A DNA stretch of 64,000 nucleotides from Schistosoma mansoni (taxonomy: Eukaryota; Platyhelminthes; Trematoda; Strigeidida; Schistosomatidae), in NCBI RefSeq assembly GCF_000237925.1, contig NC_031495.1:10145852-10209851 (forward strand), written 5' to 3'. Within the stretch, counting starts at the first letter, position 1. The number at the start of each line of letters is the position of its first letter. Shown here one piece after another: positions 24,093 to 37,554 of this stretch. The notes under the pieces were generated by a model, which worked only from the letters and a program-made list of their open reading frames with translations, had not been told where the DNA came from and made no database searches. A program made the position numbers and the translations under genes.

Positions 24093-25364
24093 TGAACATT
24101 TAGTTTAAGAGGCTGATAGCTTTCCAGTTGGTAAAGAACTGAATTCTTGTGCCACCTGAGTGGAGTCTGTTAAGTCACGGGTCTCTGTGAGCAAGCCACA
24201 ATAAAATTTGTTGGAAGTCGTGTTCTTGACTTCTGTGTTTTGCACCTTTGTAACGGATTTCGTTGCAATAACTGGTTTCATTTTAACGAGACTCATTGCC
24301 AGCCATCTCACTCTTGCTGAGCAAATATGTGACGTCTATTCTTAAGAATTCAATTATTATTCAATATGAATAGCACCATGGTGTTACCAAGTTAAAAAAA
24401 CTATTTGAAAGGTTGTGCTGCAGACTGGGTAGAAAGGCTTGGGGGTGATACAATGGACACTAAAAATGACTCTTTGAAGCTTAATTTCGTACATTAAACA
24501 TGGTCGAGTTCATGACTAGCAGGTTAACGAGATATAGTCTCACCAGGGCAAGTCGCAGTAGTGATCATGAAGTAATGTCTTTGTTGAGTCTGTATATCAA
24601 CCACACATCGGAGCTATTATTGTAACGTATACTCCCTTTTTTAATGATTTCGGCGTGGTCGCTTCACTTGAGCCCCTTACTTGGTTCATTGATAAGTTCT
24701 ATCCTGATCTTTTGTTTTCACTGTTTCATTGCAACCATCTCCCAGTCACCTGAGTTTTAGTGAACTCGTTTCAATTGTTTTTGTGAAAAACAATATTGTT
24801 AGGTTCGCGAATATAATCAGAGGATTCCTAAGTGGCAGAGGAAACCACTTGACCCTGACATTGTTTGTGTTCGTTAATTTGAGAGAAATTCATGTTTCAA
24901 CCATCTCGATATCTAGACGCTCTAGAGGTATTGAACAGTTCTTCAATTAGATTTATCCAGTTCTTTTTATTTGTAAATTGTTTGTACATTTTCGAGTTGT
25001 GTCTGGTTTAGGAAAACATTTGGTTTTGTTCAATGTTTTAGTTTCATTGTACTTTAATCCGTTTGGCGCAACTGGAATTGTTGTTTTATGACAATCTTTA
25101 ATTTGCTGCTACACAGAACCTTAAAATAGGATTACGGTATTCATTGGAAACCCGATACAAGAATTCAGAAGGAACCTCATAATGCAAGTCCTTACTAGTT
25201 TGCTTCTGCTACGTTTTATTTAAATAAGGCCTTTGTTATGAAAAACAGTTGGAAAAGACTGAATCTGGAGAATCAAGACTATTAGACATTCAAGGAGAAA
25301 TTGAGTTAGCATGGTTATAATAGAACAGTTTGACCTCAGAAAGCAGTAAGTTACGTGATGGATC
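24093..25364. other. No recognised feature
   Basis: Contains a minus-strand 68-codon open frame at 24,105-24,311 of unknown nature directly upstream of the EDEM-like pseudogene, and otherwise nothing recognised. Confidence 0.35.
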
Positions 25365-25495
25365 GAAGTTTACTTACTTACTTTACTTACATCTGTTACC
25401 CCTCGTGGAGTAGCATAAGCCACCCATCAGCATACTCCATCCAACCCTGTCCTGGGCAATCCTTCCATGGAAGTTTACAGACAAAATCAAACTTT
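25365..25495 (-). mobile_element. 3' end of SR2-like RTE (family 1)
   Basis: The reverse complement carries the family 1 C-terminal codons (Q..GWMEYADGWL, broken from 'AQDRVGWRMLVGGL') and ends in a GTAAGTAAAGTAAGTAAGTA tail. It is a severely 5'-truncated insertion. Confidence 0.7.
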
Positions 25496-28180
25496 ACAAG
25501 TATTTCACGACATACTGCATGTTGTTCATTTGCTTCGCCGCAGTACGACATACATTCTTCGCAGAAACAAACAAAAAGGTATCGACACATAAGAACATAG
25601 TTGGTGTTACAAAATATAGGATGTAAACGTTGCACTGCTTTATGTACGCCATGTTACAATGATCAAATAGCAGTCGGAAAACAATTGATACATGGTTCAA
25701 AGCTGTTTACGACATGAAAAACTGAGTAAATACATAGCTATTCGATTTATTTTCGTGAGACTAGTCAATCTCCTTAACTTACAAATGACAGAAGAGGCAT
25801 TTTCTGCAAATTTTCAGTTTCTTTTGTAGTCAACACCTTGAACAGATATTGAATCGAGCGAATGAAATACACATTTATTTGTACAAACTGGCAGTTTACA
25901 ATGGTACTTCCGAGACGTTTTGTGGCTACACTTGAAAAACATGAACATGTAACAAAATGTGGAAGTTAATAACAAGCCTACAAAAAGACACCATTATAAA
26001 GTTTGTCTCAAAAATGAGAATCATAAGTCGCTAATTCCAGGTTAATTAAAAACTTTGAAACCTGGTGTGGAATCCATTCTCTGTATCTTTAACAACGTAA
26101 AGGGAAGTCCCGTCTTGTGAGTCACTGATTATTACCTTGTTTTTCCCTTAAATGTATCAACTCCTCTGCTATCAACGGTGTTTATAGTGGTGTTGGATCC
26201 AAACCACATGATGTCCATTTTTGAACATATAACTACTGAAAAGATTTACTTTCGACGTTTACCACGTATGATAGGTCAAAAATGGTGAGGGCGGAGACAC
26301 GGTAACGTAGCTTTGGCCACTGTGTAACTCATTCCTTTTCACGTCAACTATATCATTCTATTCTCAGCACATATGTGTTCTTCAAGAGTACAAAATATCA
26401 TATAGTTGGTTGTCACCATAGGGCGTTCCAGTGTAGAAAATGGTGGGATTCACACGTAAGGTCTTGTAGATTAGGTGGTCGCATAATGAAAAATCCATCT
26501 ATTATTTCAGTAGCCAAGAAAAATGTACTAATAACGACCTAGACTATACTCCAACATATCTGCACATATTTCACTTCTCATTTTGTTATTTCCTGTTATT
26601 ATCACCATTGTTTTTACTGATATGAATTTGGGACCGACTCTTTGACGTCTGTAGTATTTTGATTAATGTTCCATCTCTTATTTTATTGTTTATCTGTAAG
26701 TGCTTTGTCAGTGGTCGTATACAAACCCTCGATACTATTTTAATTGCTGCTTCTTTCTATCCTTGATGAAAAGTTTTGTATTTCTGACTTCAGGAAGATG
26801 TTTTGTTCCTTGGTAGTACTTTGACTGTATTGATCCTATCCTCTTTCTTGGTAAGAATCCTGGTTCTGATTTGCAAGATACGTAGGTATTGCCTCACCAA
26901 AATGACGTAGGTAGGGTTATTTCGCCTCATCGTTTTTCCTGTGGAAGAAAATACCGTCCACTATCACAATGCAGCTGTCACTGTTATACACTATATTATT
27001 AAATATTCTATCATACATGAAATGTTAGTCGATATCAGTTCGTAAATGCGGACAGTAGCGAAAATGTATTAATACATTTTTTCCCAGTTTCAGCTTCATG
27101 TAAGCTAATAGTGATAGTGGCAAATGAGATATCTTGGATGGACCAAAATCAGAATCAGAATTCAGTTTGTGTTAACCGACGTCATGATGAACGTGTGGTG
27201 ATTGGGGGTTCCCTCAGACACTCGAGTTCCGCTCCATTAGACAGGTATCACCTGAGTTACTTCAACGAAAACAAGTCCCAGCGGTGTCAGGATAGAGTAG
27301 TCTCGTAATCACATCAGTTGTGTATGGGAGGTAATCACCGTTCGTGTTTATCAGTATGGGTCTCAGAAGGTTAGTCCTGACTAAAGAGTTACTTGTTTGA
27401 TATATCTTTCTCCCAGTCTGTTCCTAGCACGCAGGGAGAGACCTTGAAAAGATAGATTACACAGAACAACCACTAGATCTGGGTGGATTGGAGTACAGAG
27501 AATAGAGACGAGGCTGTACAAAAAATATATCAATGACAAGACCACAACTCACAGAGAATAAAGAGAAATTTAGACATATCCAACTTATGGCAATACGATA
27601 GAAAGACAGAATTTTAGATCCATGTTTAAGTTACAGCAATTTGGAAGAAAAAAGAACAAGACGAATATTTAAGAGGTAAAAGAAAGCTTATGATTTACAG
27701 AGTAACTCAAACAGGAAAGCAAATTCTGTAGATTCAGAAATGTTGAAAATAGCTGCCGCTGCTAGTAGCTTTATATTTCAATGTTCGCAAGAACCAGAAG
27801 CAGCTTGCATCAGCTTTATAACTGCAGTTCATCTTCAACATGTAACATGATTAAATATTTCCTAAAACCTATGGATATCAGCACTAGGCGGATATGGTGA
27901 TGATTGCATTTTACTGTAAAGATTATTATTAAAAATACTGTTTGGAATCCAGCAAGTTAATCTGCAACATCACAAACATTGACTAAAGAAAGTCGAAAAA
28001 CTCATGTAATATAACCCGAATTTATCAAGTACAGACATGGACAACACCAAAACAACGGAAAAAGTGAGGTTTTTTCAAGTGCATGAATGAGCAAAGTCAT
28101 ACGAACAAATCGCCAGGGAGGTAATGTGTAGGCAAGAAACGTAACGATTGGCTGTTTACGTAGTCAGACTAGTAAATAGT
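25496..28180. other. No recognised gene
   Basis: Long AT-rich stretch with only short open frames. Nothing I can assign to a host gene or named repeat. Confidence 0.35.
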
Positions 28181-29189
28181 CTAAAAGGCATTAGATGCCA
28201 TATATTTTTCAACCTCTTGTTATTACTGTTAGTGTTTGTGTTCTAATATACTCATATCCTAGTCACGCTAGTCACTTGTTCTTGGTCAGAGCTGTGTTAA
28301 GGTTGTGTAAAATAAGTCAGACGGGGTTTCCAATACAGATATTCATCTTAGGCAAATTATTGTCCAATTGGTGTGAAAGACAATATCGAGCATTATTTCA
28401 CTTTAATAAAAATAATAATAATAATTTATTCTCAAATAACAGGTTGTTACATGAGGCATGCCGGTTTACAGGCAAGGTCAAATTGTTAAAGAAGTTACAA
28501 TTTTCACTGCTGAAAATTACTCAGCTGGGTTGATATTTCATAAGATATGAATGTAAATGGATTTCGTAAGAAACATGTCAATATCACACTTGGCGCACTT
28601 TATGGAGGTAGCGTTGCAACATACAACTGATGGTGGAGAATAGATATATGCCTTAAAGCGATGTTAGTTGTCGGAATTTATCCACAACTACTCGAAGACG
28701 TGAAACATGTTCAAAGATTACGGACACATGGACACATTGCCAACTGGTGTATACTCGCTAAAATTTCTAACTGTTTATGGAATGAAATTCTCCAAGCACG
28801 CCTGTCATTCACATGTTTTCTAAAATTTTCATGCAATCGAACGTTATGCAGAATCAAAACGTTTAGGTACTGAAACTGAAAATAAACTACCTGATGAAAT
28901 TCATAGCCTTTAAATCCACCAACAATCAATTCACAAAGGATCCAAAAGAAGACGGGGATCAATAATGGATTAGGATGATCGATGTATTTGTCTGAATTCA
29001 TAAAAGCCTATTTCATTATGTGGCGTCCCTTTTGATGAGGTATAGTCAGAGTTTCCAAGTGATGCTACAGAGCCCCAAAACAGTGCTTTGAAGATTTCCA
29101 TTGTTGTCTACAACATATTCCGACTCAGATTGTGAATGCTACTCTACGGGTATCGTTGAGGCAAAACCAAACACTAAATTGGTTTGAAA
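28181..29189. other. No recognised gene; AAT-rich repeat end
   Basis: An AATAATAATAATAATTTATT tract near 28,408 followed by ACAGGTTGTTACATGAGGCA looks like the tail of a reverse-oriented retroelement, but the body was not identified. The 112-codon frame at 28,195 is not recognised. Confidence 0.3.
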
Positions 29190-29580
29190 AGCATTTCAAT
29201 ATCTTAATGCGAAAGTAACTCCCGGCCTAGATACGCCTCACTCTGTTGTACTGAGAGTAGTATTCTCCATCTTGGCAACGTCCCCTAGTCTATTACCCTC
29301 AAATCCTCCCAGTTAGGACGCAGTAATAGGCAAGCAGAAGCCGCCATACTCTTAATGACGGCTAAAGTAGTGATCCTTTGAGCTACCCGGCGGTAGCGCC
29401 TTTTCAACTGATTTCAAATCACATGAAACCCCTCAAACGTATAGATATACTTAACCATCTGACACACATTAATATTTTCCTACCCCAACAGCATGGTTTC
29501 CGGAACGGTTTTCCCTGTATCATTAATCTGATGACCGTGGTAAATGGATGGATCACTGTTTTTTGATCTTGAAGATTAGT
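29190..29580 (+). mobile_element. CR1-like reverse transcriptase fragment
   Basis: The plus strand reads KVTPGLDTPHSVVLR..FSILA, then YPAVAPFQLI and HINIFLPQQHGFRNGF then CIINLMTVVNGW. This parallels the full CR1 at 59-63 kb (SPDPDMVHSAVLRGAASILA ... YRPMALLSI ... FFSPQQHGFRKSHSC ... NLLTAVDRW). It covers the RT region before motif A and is broken. Confidence 0.75.
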
Positions 29581-30004
29581 TAATCATGATAAATGTTGAA
29601 TTTTTAAAATCTTCGCATATGGTCGATCATATATATCTCGCCAATAAGCCCAAAAAGTAGATGTTCAGTGTCCTCTGATAGAGTGGCTCAATCTATTTCT
29701 AATGACCAACCTCAAAAAGTACATTCTGAGAGATAACGTCTTGCTGACGAAATGAAACTACAGAGAGAAGTTTGCAATCAGAATTATAAGGTGACAATTC
29801 GGGAGAATTTGGCTCTACTTCATGGTAAACTGAATTGTAGGCACAGCTTCTGGTTCTTATGAATAGTCGATTCTTGAAATTTACTACCAACTGGCGTAGT
29901 TCAGGGAACTTCCGAATAGGCCATTAATAGGACGCGATGTATTCTTAAGGTTAATTTAACGACAGTTTTGCTCTACTCATTCATATACTTCGGTCCATAC
30001 CTGT

Positions 30005-30190
30005 AGGTGTTGTTGGTGTGTTGGGCGTTCGCGTGCGGGACTGTAAGCTCAGGGTTCAGATCCCGCTAGTGTGATTGCTGATTCACACTGTTGAGGAGTC
30101 CCACAATGGGACGGAACGGCTGTTCAGTGCTTCCAGATTTTCCATAGTGGTCTAACATCAATCGGTTCACGATCTTAATCAAAACCATTC
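30005..30190 (+). mobile_element. tRNA-derived SINE with degraded hammerhead ribozyme
   Basis: A Pol III B-box-like GGGTTCAGATCCCG at 30,052-30,065 follows a tRNA-like 5' part. The hammerhead layout is visible at about 30,084-30,130: helix I CACTG with CAGTG, helix II GTCCC with GGGAC around a short loop, and the cleavage triplet region GTT. The core has drifted: CTGANGAG is TTGAGGAG and GAAA is GGAA, so self-cleavage is probably lost. It belongs to the same SINE class as the copy at 49.69 kb. Confidence 0.7.
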
Positions 30191-30859
30191 GTAAAATTCG
30201 CGCGTCTTGAAAACGAGTAGAGGTTTCATACTTGTTGTGAGTTAACTTTGCTTTTGCATGTTTATTACATCAAAACATACATGATCAACTTTTACTTAAA
30301 CTATTAGGGCAAAGGTTTGTAATCTTCCTCAAATCCTTGGTACCTTTTTTGGTTGATTATTTTGTGTAGTTCGTCGATCATCTCCTCCTTCAAATCCTGC
30401 TAAAATGGTCGACTGAACTCATAAATGTGGACAAACAAGTTTTTCCTTTCCTGTTACGGAACGGATTCAATATAAGAAGTGCTCACTAAGATTTCCCAAC
30501 ATGTGAACCAATTGAAATCTTACCGCATACAAAAGATGCTCGAATTCTAACTTCCATTAACTTTGTATGTTTCACTGTTCGAGTAAGACAACGCTGATCC
30601 ACGAGGCAACTAATCTTCTGGCATTGGCCTGCAAGGATATTGATGAGGTATGAACTGGTAACATGCGTGCTGACAGTGAAGAATGAGTCAGTGTATCAGG
30701 TGCTATTACCGGTAGACTTCCGTTTTCAGTTACAGGATACCTCACCAAAGTTCAAATGTAAGACTAGGCTTAACCTTTGCGTGGCTGGAAAAAACTGATC
30801 TTGTCGAATATTACTGTGTGTAATTTTCCGGAGTTAAACAACTCTAATCCAAAATCAAC

Positions 30860-33120
30860 TAAAGAAAAGCTCCTTGTAATTATCAGCTTGAAAATGATAG
30901 AACGGTCTGAGTTTCTAGTTTAATTATTCGGAATCTGCATGAGTCAAAAGAATGTGACCCTGCCAAAAGGCATGAAGACGATCTAGAGACAGTGGGATCT
31001 GCCATCAGAAATGTACAGCCCGAAGTTTCAAGAATATAAATTACAAACGTAATAGGACTCAGTGATTGGGTTGGAGGCGAGATCCAATCAAGAAGGTTCT
31101 TGAAGTTACTACTCGGGAGTTACGAGGTAAGAGACGTTGTAATAAGTAATACACGCAAAACTTGTGATTCAAATGTCCCTATCCGGACGGATTGACCACA
31201 TGAGGATCGAATCAAGTGGAAGAATGCCCTTAATTAGTTAAAAATTCAGAAACGAAATGGCGGAACAAAACTTAAGATTCAGAAGTTCCGAGTAGTCAGA
31301 TTTTTAAAGTCAGTCCTATGTAGACCTTTGTGGGTAGAATAAGTGATTCTCAAAACAGCTTCTGTGTGTGCTACACAAACACTCGTAGTCTTAGAAATAG
31401 AACGTCCGAGATATATTTGATTACGGATGAACTATGTTCTTATATAATTACTGTCACAGAAGCGTGTCTCATAGTAGATGTCGACTGTTCTCCATTTATC
31501 TGTATGAGAATTGATAGAGTTATAAATCACAAGGGAGGAGGCATAAAGTCATATGTTCGATACCAAGCACAAGTACAATAGAGAATATTAGAGGCTCATG
31601 ATAGTGGTAGATGTGAGGTAGCTTGTCGCACTAATAAATTTATACATGGGTTAGTGATTGTAGGAAGAATATAACGTTGTCCACATTGTCTTGCTGACGA
31701 CTTTGTCTTAGGTCATATCTCTTGGGGTACAGCCGATTGTTGTATCAGGTGCATATTTCAACGCGCTGCACATCAGCAAGATGGAGAGTACAACTTCAGA
31801 TGGATATTTTGACGGCAGCCTGCTGTTAACCATTATTTGGTGCGCAGCTGTACAATGTATCGCTAAACTGGCGCGTGTTGACTTGGAACATGAACCGTCT
31901 TCACACACCGCTGTGATCACGTCACTAACATTCATTATCTACCCCCACTAACATACGTTGATCACGTTACAAAGTGATTCAGGTTTCAGACATGATATAC
32001 AATGTGCGCCTGCTCTAACCCATCCCGATATCTAATGAGCTAACATTCCGACAATCGGTGATATCTTCAAAGATTGGTAGGTCAATGTAGGTGAGTCGGT
32101 CGAAGACTAATAGATTTAACTTAAAGACATTGGATTCTGTAGCACCAAATTTAATCCCATGGTCAACAAGTAAGCTGTCATAATACCCGCAGTAGATCTA
32201 CAAGGAAACCCAAGAGGCATATAAAACACCTATAGGACTTGCTCTTGTGAACACGTCACGAATCATTTAAGTGAGATTAACGTAAGGTTCGGAATATGAG
32301 TATAAAGACTATAGCCAGATGACACCGCACTTACGAATGACGGTTGGTATGCGATAGCCCTACCTTCACAAAACGATTGTTTTCATAAATTAAACGAACG
32401 GTAACAATTTACATATTTATTTGAGCTGTTATGATCACTAGATCACATAACAGACCCTAGCTAAAATGTTGATTGCCTAAATTTCACTCCATGATTCATC
32501 CTCCTCCCCATGTATATATGTACTCAAATCCTATTATTAACGTTTGCTTCGTCTTGCTGCGCCCTTATGCAATTTGACCAAATTTTCGTATGTATTTGCT
32601 CACATATACTTATTCGCCTCTCCACTTCAAATTCTCGTGATATGCTCATAACTTTGTGATCTGCGCTATCCGCTAATAAACTGTAATCGCCGCCTGTCAT
32701 TGCCTTCTGATTTCAAACACCGTTCAGATTTGTGTTATAACGGTTATCGAGGTGATCGATTACCGAAGCAAAGCCATTACACCTTCATTACTCTCTCACG
32801 AGAATTGAGATATTCTAACTGAATCAGATATGTCCAAAGCTTAGACTTTATTAAACTGTATCAGCGAAGTGCACTCTATGGGTACTGTCAGCAAAACCTA
32901 GAGATCACACCAGTGAAATGCCAGCTAAAGGACTAATGCATGCAATTAAGGAAGCTGTTCTTCATGTGCTCGATGATTTCAGACTAAGTAAATCATTGGA
33001 TCCTGATGAATCAAGCTCACGATTCCTACAGTTTCTCGGAGACACTATTTTCAGGATTACTCACGATTCCGTTTGAAAGAACTCTATCAAACGCAGCTCC
33101 CGGGGGACTGAAAGGATATA
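30860..33120 (+). mobile_element. CR1-like element, decayed (ORF1 end, endonuclease, start of RT)
   Basis: In order on the plus strand: an ORF1-like stretch (MIERSEFLV..NLHESKEC, NVIGLSDWVGGEI) at 30,890-31,200; the endonuclease start YTNTRSLRNRTSEIYLITDE at 31,369-31,430 and HKGGGIKSYVR; ISKMESTTSDGYFDGSLLLT at about 31,770; a VDLEHEPS region; HVT..FRF near 31,970; DSKSLDPDESS-type RT entry near 32,990. Many stops. It is a different CR1 subfamily from the 59-63 kb copy. Confidence 0.7.
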
Positions 33121-35032
33121 ATAGTTAGACCTATATTTGGAATGGAAGAATAGTAATTTCTGTAGCTTTCGCTCACGTGGAATGCTTTATCGGTCCCATT
33201 GTTGAATCGATATTTCTCATCTTCGTGCTGAAATTCTGCTATTTTGTTCCCTTTCGCACATTTTGTACGGTTTAATCTCATACTTTATGGTAAATTATCG
33301 TGGTATATCTTAAGATTCATGCGTCATTTGTGAGACTGTTACGTCAAATTCAGTATACTGAAATTATCTAAAATACATAAAGATGACCACGGGGAAACAA
33401 CACTAATCGGTGACAATTATTAGTTGATTCATCGACCGTGTTCTCGTTAATAGTTTCACTCATCTCATTAATCATATTACGTGATTGTCATGGCAATGTT
33501 TTATGACGACATCCAGAAACCATCGTAGTGTTGATTGAGGATCAGCGAGTAGGAAATAGGTACTGTTGTTTCGGATGTTTCTGAAATACCAAAAGTTTTG
33601 TGGCATGAATGGAGCAGAGCTGCCTGATTATATTACAAATTGTGATCCAGAAATATTCGTATACTTAGTGTTAATTCCAAAAGTAGGCTCAAGAGTTTAT
33701 TTTGAATACTTGTTTGGCTAATAACTACGTGGCAGTTTACTTATTATACCGGTGCAGTACGACAATATTTTAATATGGCGGCTTTAGCATCTGAATATAT
33801 TAAAGGTCTTCTTGGGCAAGTAATATGTTAGCCCAGTCTATGAACCCAACATTCGTGGCAATAGCGACTATGATGTATTTAGTAGAGAATACTAACTGCT
33901 GCCTAAATAATTGTTCCATTTAGAAATAGTAGGGATGATATAATGCAACCCATGTGTAAGCTAGGCCAACATGTACGTCGATAAGAAATCTAGAAATAAA
34001 AAAGGAGTTTGTCCAAAAGATTTTAAAGTTGGGACATGACTTATGGAACCACAGTGACGAATATGACAGGTAAGATATATACTTTTCATAAGGGTTTGCT
34101 GTACTTGACCTAAAAGCTCCCATAAATATTTAGAAAAGGTGATCGCAGCTAGGAAAAGTCAAATTAATGTTCAATGTAATGTAGTTTTCCTGAAAACGAC
34201 ACACTCATAGTAGTATGCTTTTTAAATTCACTAAATACCTCATGCTAAAAACAGTTTTGGGAGTGACTCAGGTGAAATATATGCGGCTAGTCTAGGCGAA
34301 AGTATATACATGTTAAAAAGAACCAGAAACATGATAAATCATCCAGCAAAATAGTAGAACCCTTCTTCATTATTTTCGGAATTTTGATCAACCAGTGGAT
34401 TTGACGTAAAGAAAGCCAGTTGTGAGAAATGATATATGTCGAAAAAGAATTAGATTAAACACGCAATATTGCAACTTACTTTTGGATGCTCGTGATGTTT
34501 TTGACGTTGTTACTCCATTGATTCAGTGCAAATCCAGGAGTCCAGATAAATACGTTGCTCTCACTGTATGAAAGATCTGAATTGCGCTAAGAAGTGCAAA
34601 TACACTATAGCTTAAATTCACTGTACGTCTATGGAATATTGCTTTTGTTATTAGTCAGCGGAACTCAAAAATTTGAAATTAGGCGGGCATTGGTGGAAAG
34701 AAAAGATACGAAGGGAGAGTCCATAGTTTGAGAGAGGGTAAAATTTAAAGTGAACAAACGAAATAGAGAATTAGGTCAAGATAACCTTTCAATTCTTGTT
34801 TACGTTAACTGCCAGTCTATGTGCATTTACGTCGATCAAGTGTCATATTTGCTGGTGGTTAATTTTTTAACTCAAGCATGTAAATGATACTAAGGACTGT
34901 CAGTGAGCCACCATAGCCAATTATAAACATAGATAACCAGTTATTAGCATCGATCGAACTAGTAAGCTACGAGTACCAATCGATGCTACAATTCAATAAT
35001 ACACCCCAGCGTTAATCAAAAGACTAATAGAA
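33121..35032. other. No recognised feature
   Basis: Possibly further decayed CR1 sequence, but nothing I can support. Confidence 0.3.
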
Positions 35033-35410
35033 AAATGGCCCCCAAATGCCCTTGTACGGCGGAGAGTAAGAAGAGTCAGCTTTACCTCTCGAAATGCTCT
35101 CACATGGTCACGTGCATACAACCACTGCCATGGACGTCCTACTCATTGCCTTCTAGCAAACGGTGTGCTGTTCACGAAATTGAGAAGACGAAAAGTGAAT
35201 GGATACGGAGGATCCATCTAGGTGAGTTGAAAAACCCTGATTACAAACCAACAGTGCACATAGGCTCCAGGATCCTAAGGAAACAAGTCTAGTATGAACC
35301 TATCGTTAGTCACCGGTTACCATGAGACTGCATCTCCTAGAGTTGTTCCACTGCCTTGTGAATTGGACTTTCGTGTCAAAGGCTCGGGTACTGGCCCCCA
35401 AGAATACCAC
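35033..35410 (+). repeat. Dispersed repeat A, longest copy, with 85-codon open frame
   Basis: Runs from the 5' block (CCCAAATGCCC, AAATGCTCTCACATGGTCAC) through GCCTTCTAGC and AAGTGAATGG into the [17 protein letters not shown] block and the ACCGGTTACCATGAGACTGC block. The frame 35,035-35,292 is open through all of this. No known domain was recognised. Confidence 0.7.
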
Positions 35411-35559
35411 CCCTCACTGTTTGGCACACGGGAAGTATTATATCAATGATTATTACTACCGAATAAATTATTCTTGTTCCAATACTTATTCAGACAAATC
35501 TTATTCGTGATCATTTGACAATATTCGTTTATATTTCTTTCATACCATGTCGCTTGTGT

Positions 35560-37554
35560 GGTCCCTTTCATTCTCATTTTCTGTACTTTATTTTTCAACT
35601 TATGCAGCAGCTCGTCTATGGAGAAAACCCTGCCCTATCTAAATGATCTCAAGTCACTAACTGGTCAAAGGTCGAATGCTACCAACGACTATGAATACTT
35701 AACCAGACTTTCTGGAACCACGTATATCATTCGATCTGGCCTCCATCAACGTTCACACACTTATGCAGATGGGATAACAAATAGAGTTGTCTGTGTACTT
35801 AGAAGCCTCAACGACGATGTCTGTCATCTATTCAAGACCCGTATTCAAAACAATAAGGGAGTACCACAAATTGGCTATCCGAAAAGCTTGCTTGTTTATC
35901 CTATGACTCTGTAGCATCTTCTGGTTTCATCGTCGTTGGTGTCGTAAAAAGAGCCAAAGATGAGGCAGCACTAATCTATTGAATCCCTATTAACAGTAGG
36001 TCATGTGCTGTTAAATTAGAATGCCCCATCAAAGTGTGAAGAAATCGGGGTAAGAAAAAATGTATTTTCATCAGTTCCGCCTTTTATGCTACAGATTGCA
36101 GCTCTGATACAATCAAGGATGAGTTCTACCACCTGTTAACTGTTCTTCTCCAGAAAGTGCGTTCGAAAGATATTATAGTACCAGCCGGAGATTTGAATGC
36201 TCAGGTCGGGCGTCTAGGCACAGAAGAGAGTCGTCCAGGTGGCCGATGGGGACTTGTTAGTCGCAGGACAGACAGCGGGGACCGTCTACTGCAATTGTGC
36301 ATAGACCACAACCTGTTCCTAGCTAGCACTAACTATCGGCACAGTTATCGTCGATGTGCCAACTGACGTCCTCCCCCTACATCTCAAGCCTGGACTCAGA
36401 TTGATCACGTAGCGATCAGCTACCGCTGGCGTGGTTGTGTACAAAACTGCCGCCCCCTTTGGAGTACCTATCTGGACTCTGATCATGCCCTTGTTTGCGC
36501 TAATCTTACCTTATTTTTCAGTGGCCGACAAATTGACCGTCATAAACGTACTGATGTCAGTAAATTGGTTGCAACTTCTGTTGCAAGTATGTATCGAACG
36601 GAGCTAGCTTCTAAGCTAGCTACCATCCCACCAAAAAGTATAGATGGGCATTGGTTGCAACTTGATGACGTCATGAAGATGGAGAGTAAAGTCGCTTGTG
36701 GTTTCGCGAAACGTTCCGCTTTTAAGCACTGGATTACTTTGTGCTTCTTACAACCCATTGAAGTCCGTCGGTCTGCTCCGTTTGCTCGAGAGTTTGACGT
36801 TCTGGAATCAGCTCTAATAGATTTAGGTAATAGTGGTGTGGATCTGTTGCCTGGAGAAAGACTTCTACCGTGTGTATGCGGATGATGTTATCTTACTGTG
36901 CGATGATGTCCAAACCATGCAATCCATACTTAATCAGTTGACAATCAATTTTCGTAGGTATTGCATGTTCTTTGCACCTCCTGATTCCAAAGTACTTTTA
37001 CAAGACTGACAGGATCTTCTGCTTACACTCACTCTTGATAGTGAGTAGTTACAGTTAGTCGAGAATTTCATGTATCTGGGTAGCCGTGTAAGTTCTGGTG
37101 GTTGCGTGATTGATAATATCAATATGTGTATGATGGAAACCAGGGAGACTTACGTTTACCTAGACTATCTTTGGCGCCTTGATGATGTTAGTCTAACTGT
37201 GAAGGGTTGAATTTACAACACGTTGATGGGAGCAGTTTTGTTCTACGCTTGTGAGATCTGGCCTCTCCGAGTTGAGGATGTTAGACGAATCTCTGTGTTT
37301 GATCATTGTTGTCTCCGAAGGATTGCTGACATCCAGTGTCAACACCATGTTATCGATGCCGAGGTGCGACACCGTGTGTTCGGGCACAGTGCTGATAATT
37401 CAGTTGGTGTAACCTACACGAATTATTAGCTTTATTATATGTTTTGAAATAATTAGAGCCGATTAAAATTCATTCCAAACTGGTAATAGTTTTGGGTAAC
37501 AAGATCTAGGTGTCGAAAATTGTTCATTGATGAGTGGGTGATTGTTCCTATGTT
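35560..37554 (+). mobile_element. SR2-like RTE (family 3) with endonuclease, internally deleted
   Basis: Endonuclease parts are clear: DIIVPAGDLNAQVGRLGTEE, RTDSGDRLLQLCIDHNLFLA, TQIDHVAISYRWRG and YLDSDHALVCANL. The linker HWLQLDDVMK and GFAKRSAFKHW follows. At about 36,795 the sequence jumps from FAREFD directly to [17 protein letters not shown], so most of the reverse transcriptase is deleted. The C-terminal part [20 protein letters not shown] follows, then the copy is cut off after DNSVGVT (about 37,415). From 36,795 to 37,554 it equals the reverse of 14,603-15,362 with no length difference. Confidence 0.85.

Noticed and set aside
24105-24311. 68-codon minus-strand frame as an N-terminal exon of the EDEM-like copy
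   Set aside because: Its sequence (TKSVTKVQNTEVKNTTSN) does not resemble the GH47 part that should precede the readable region.
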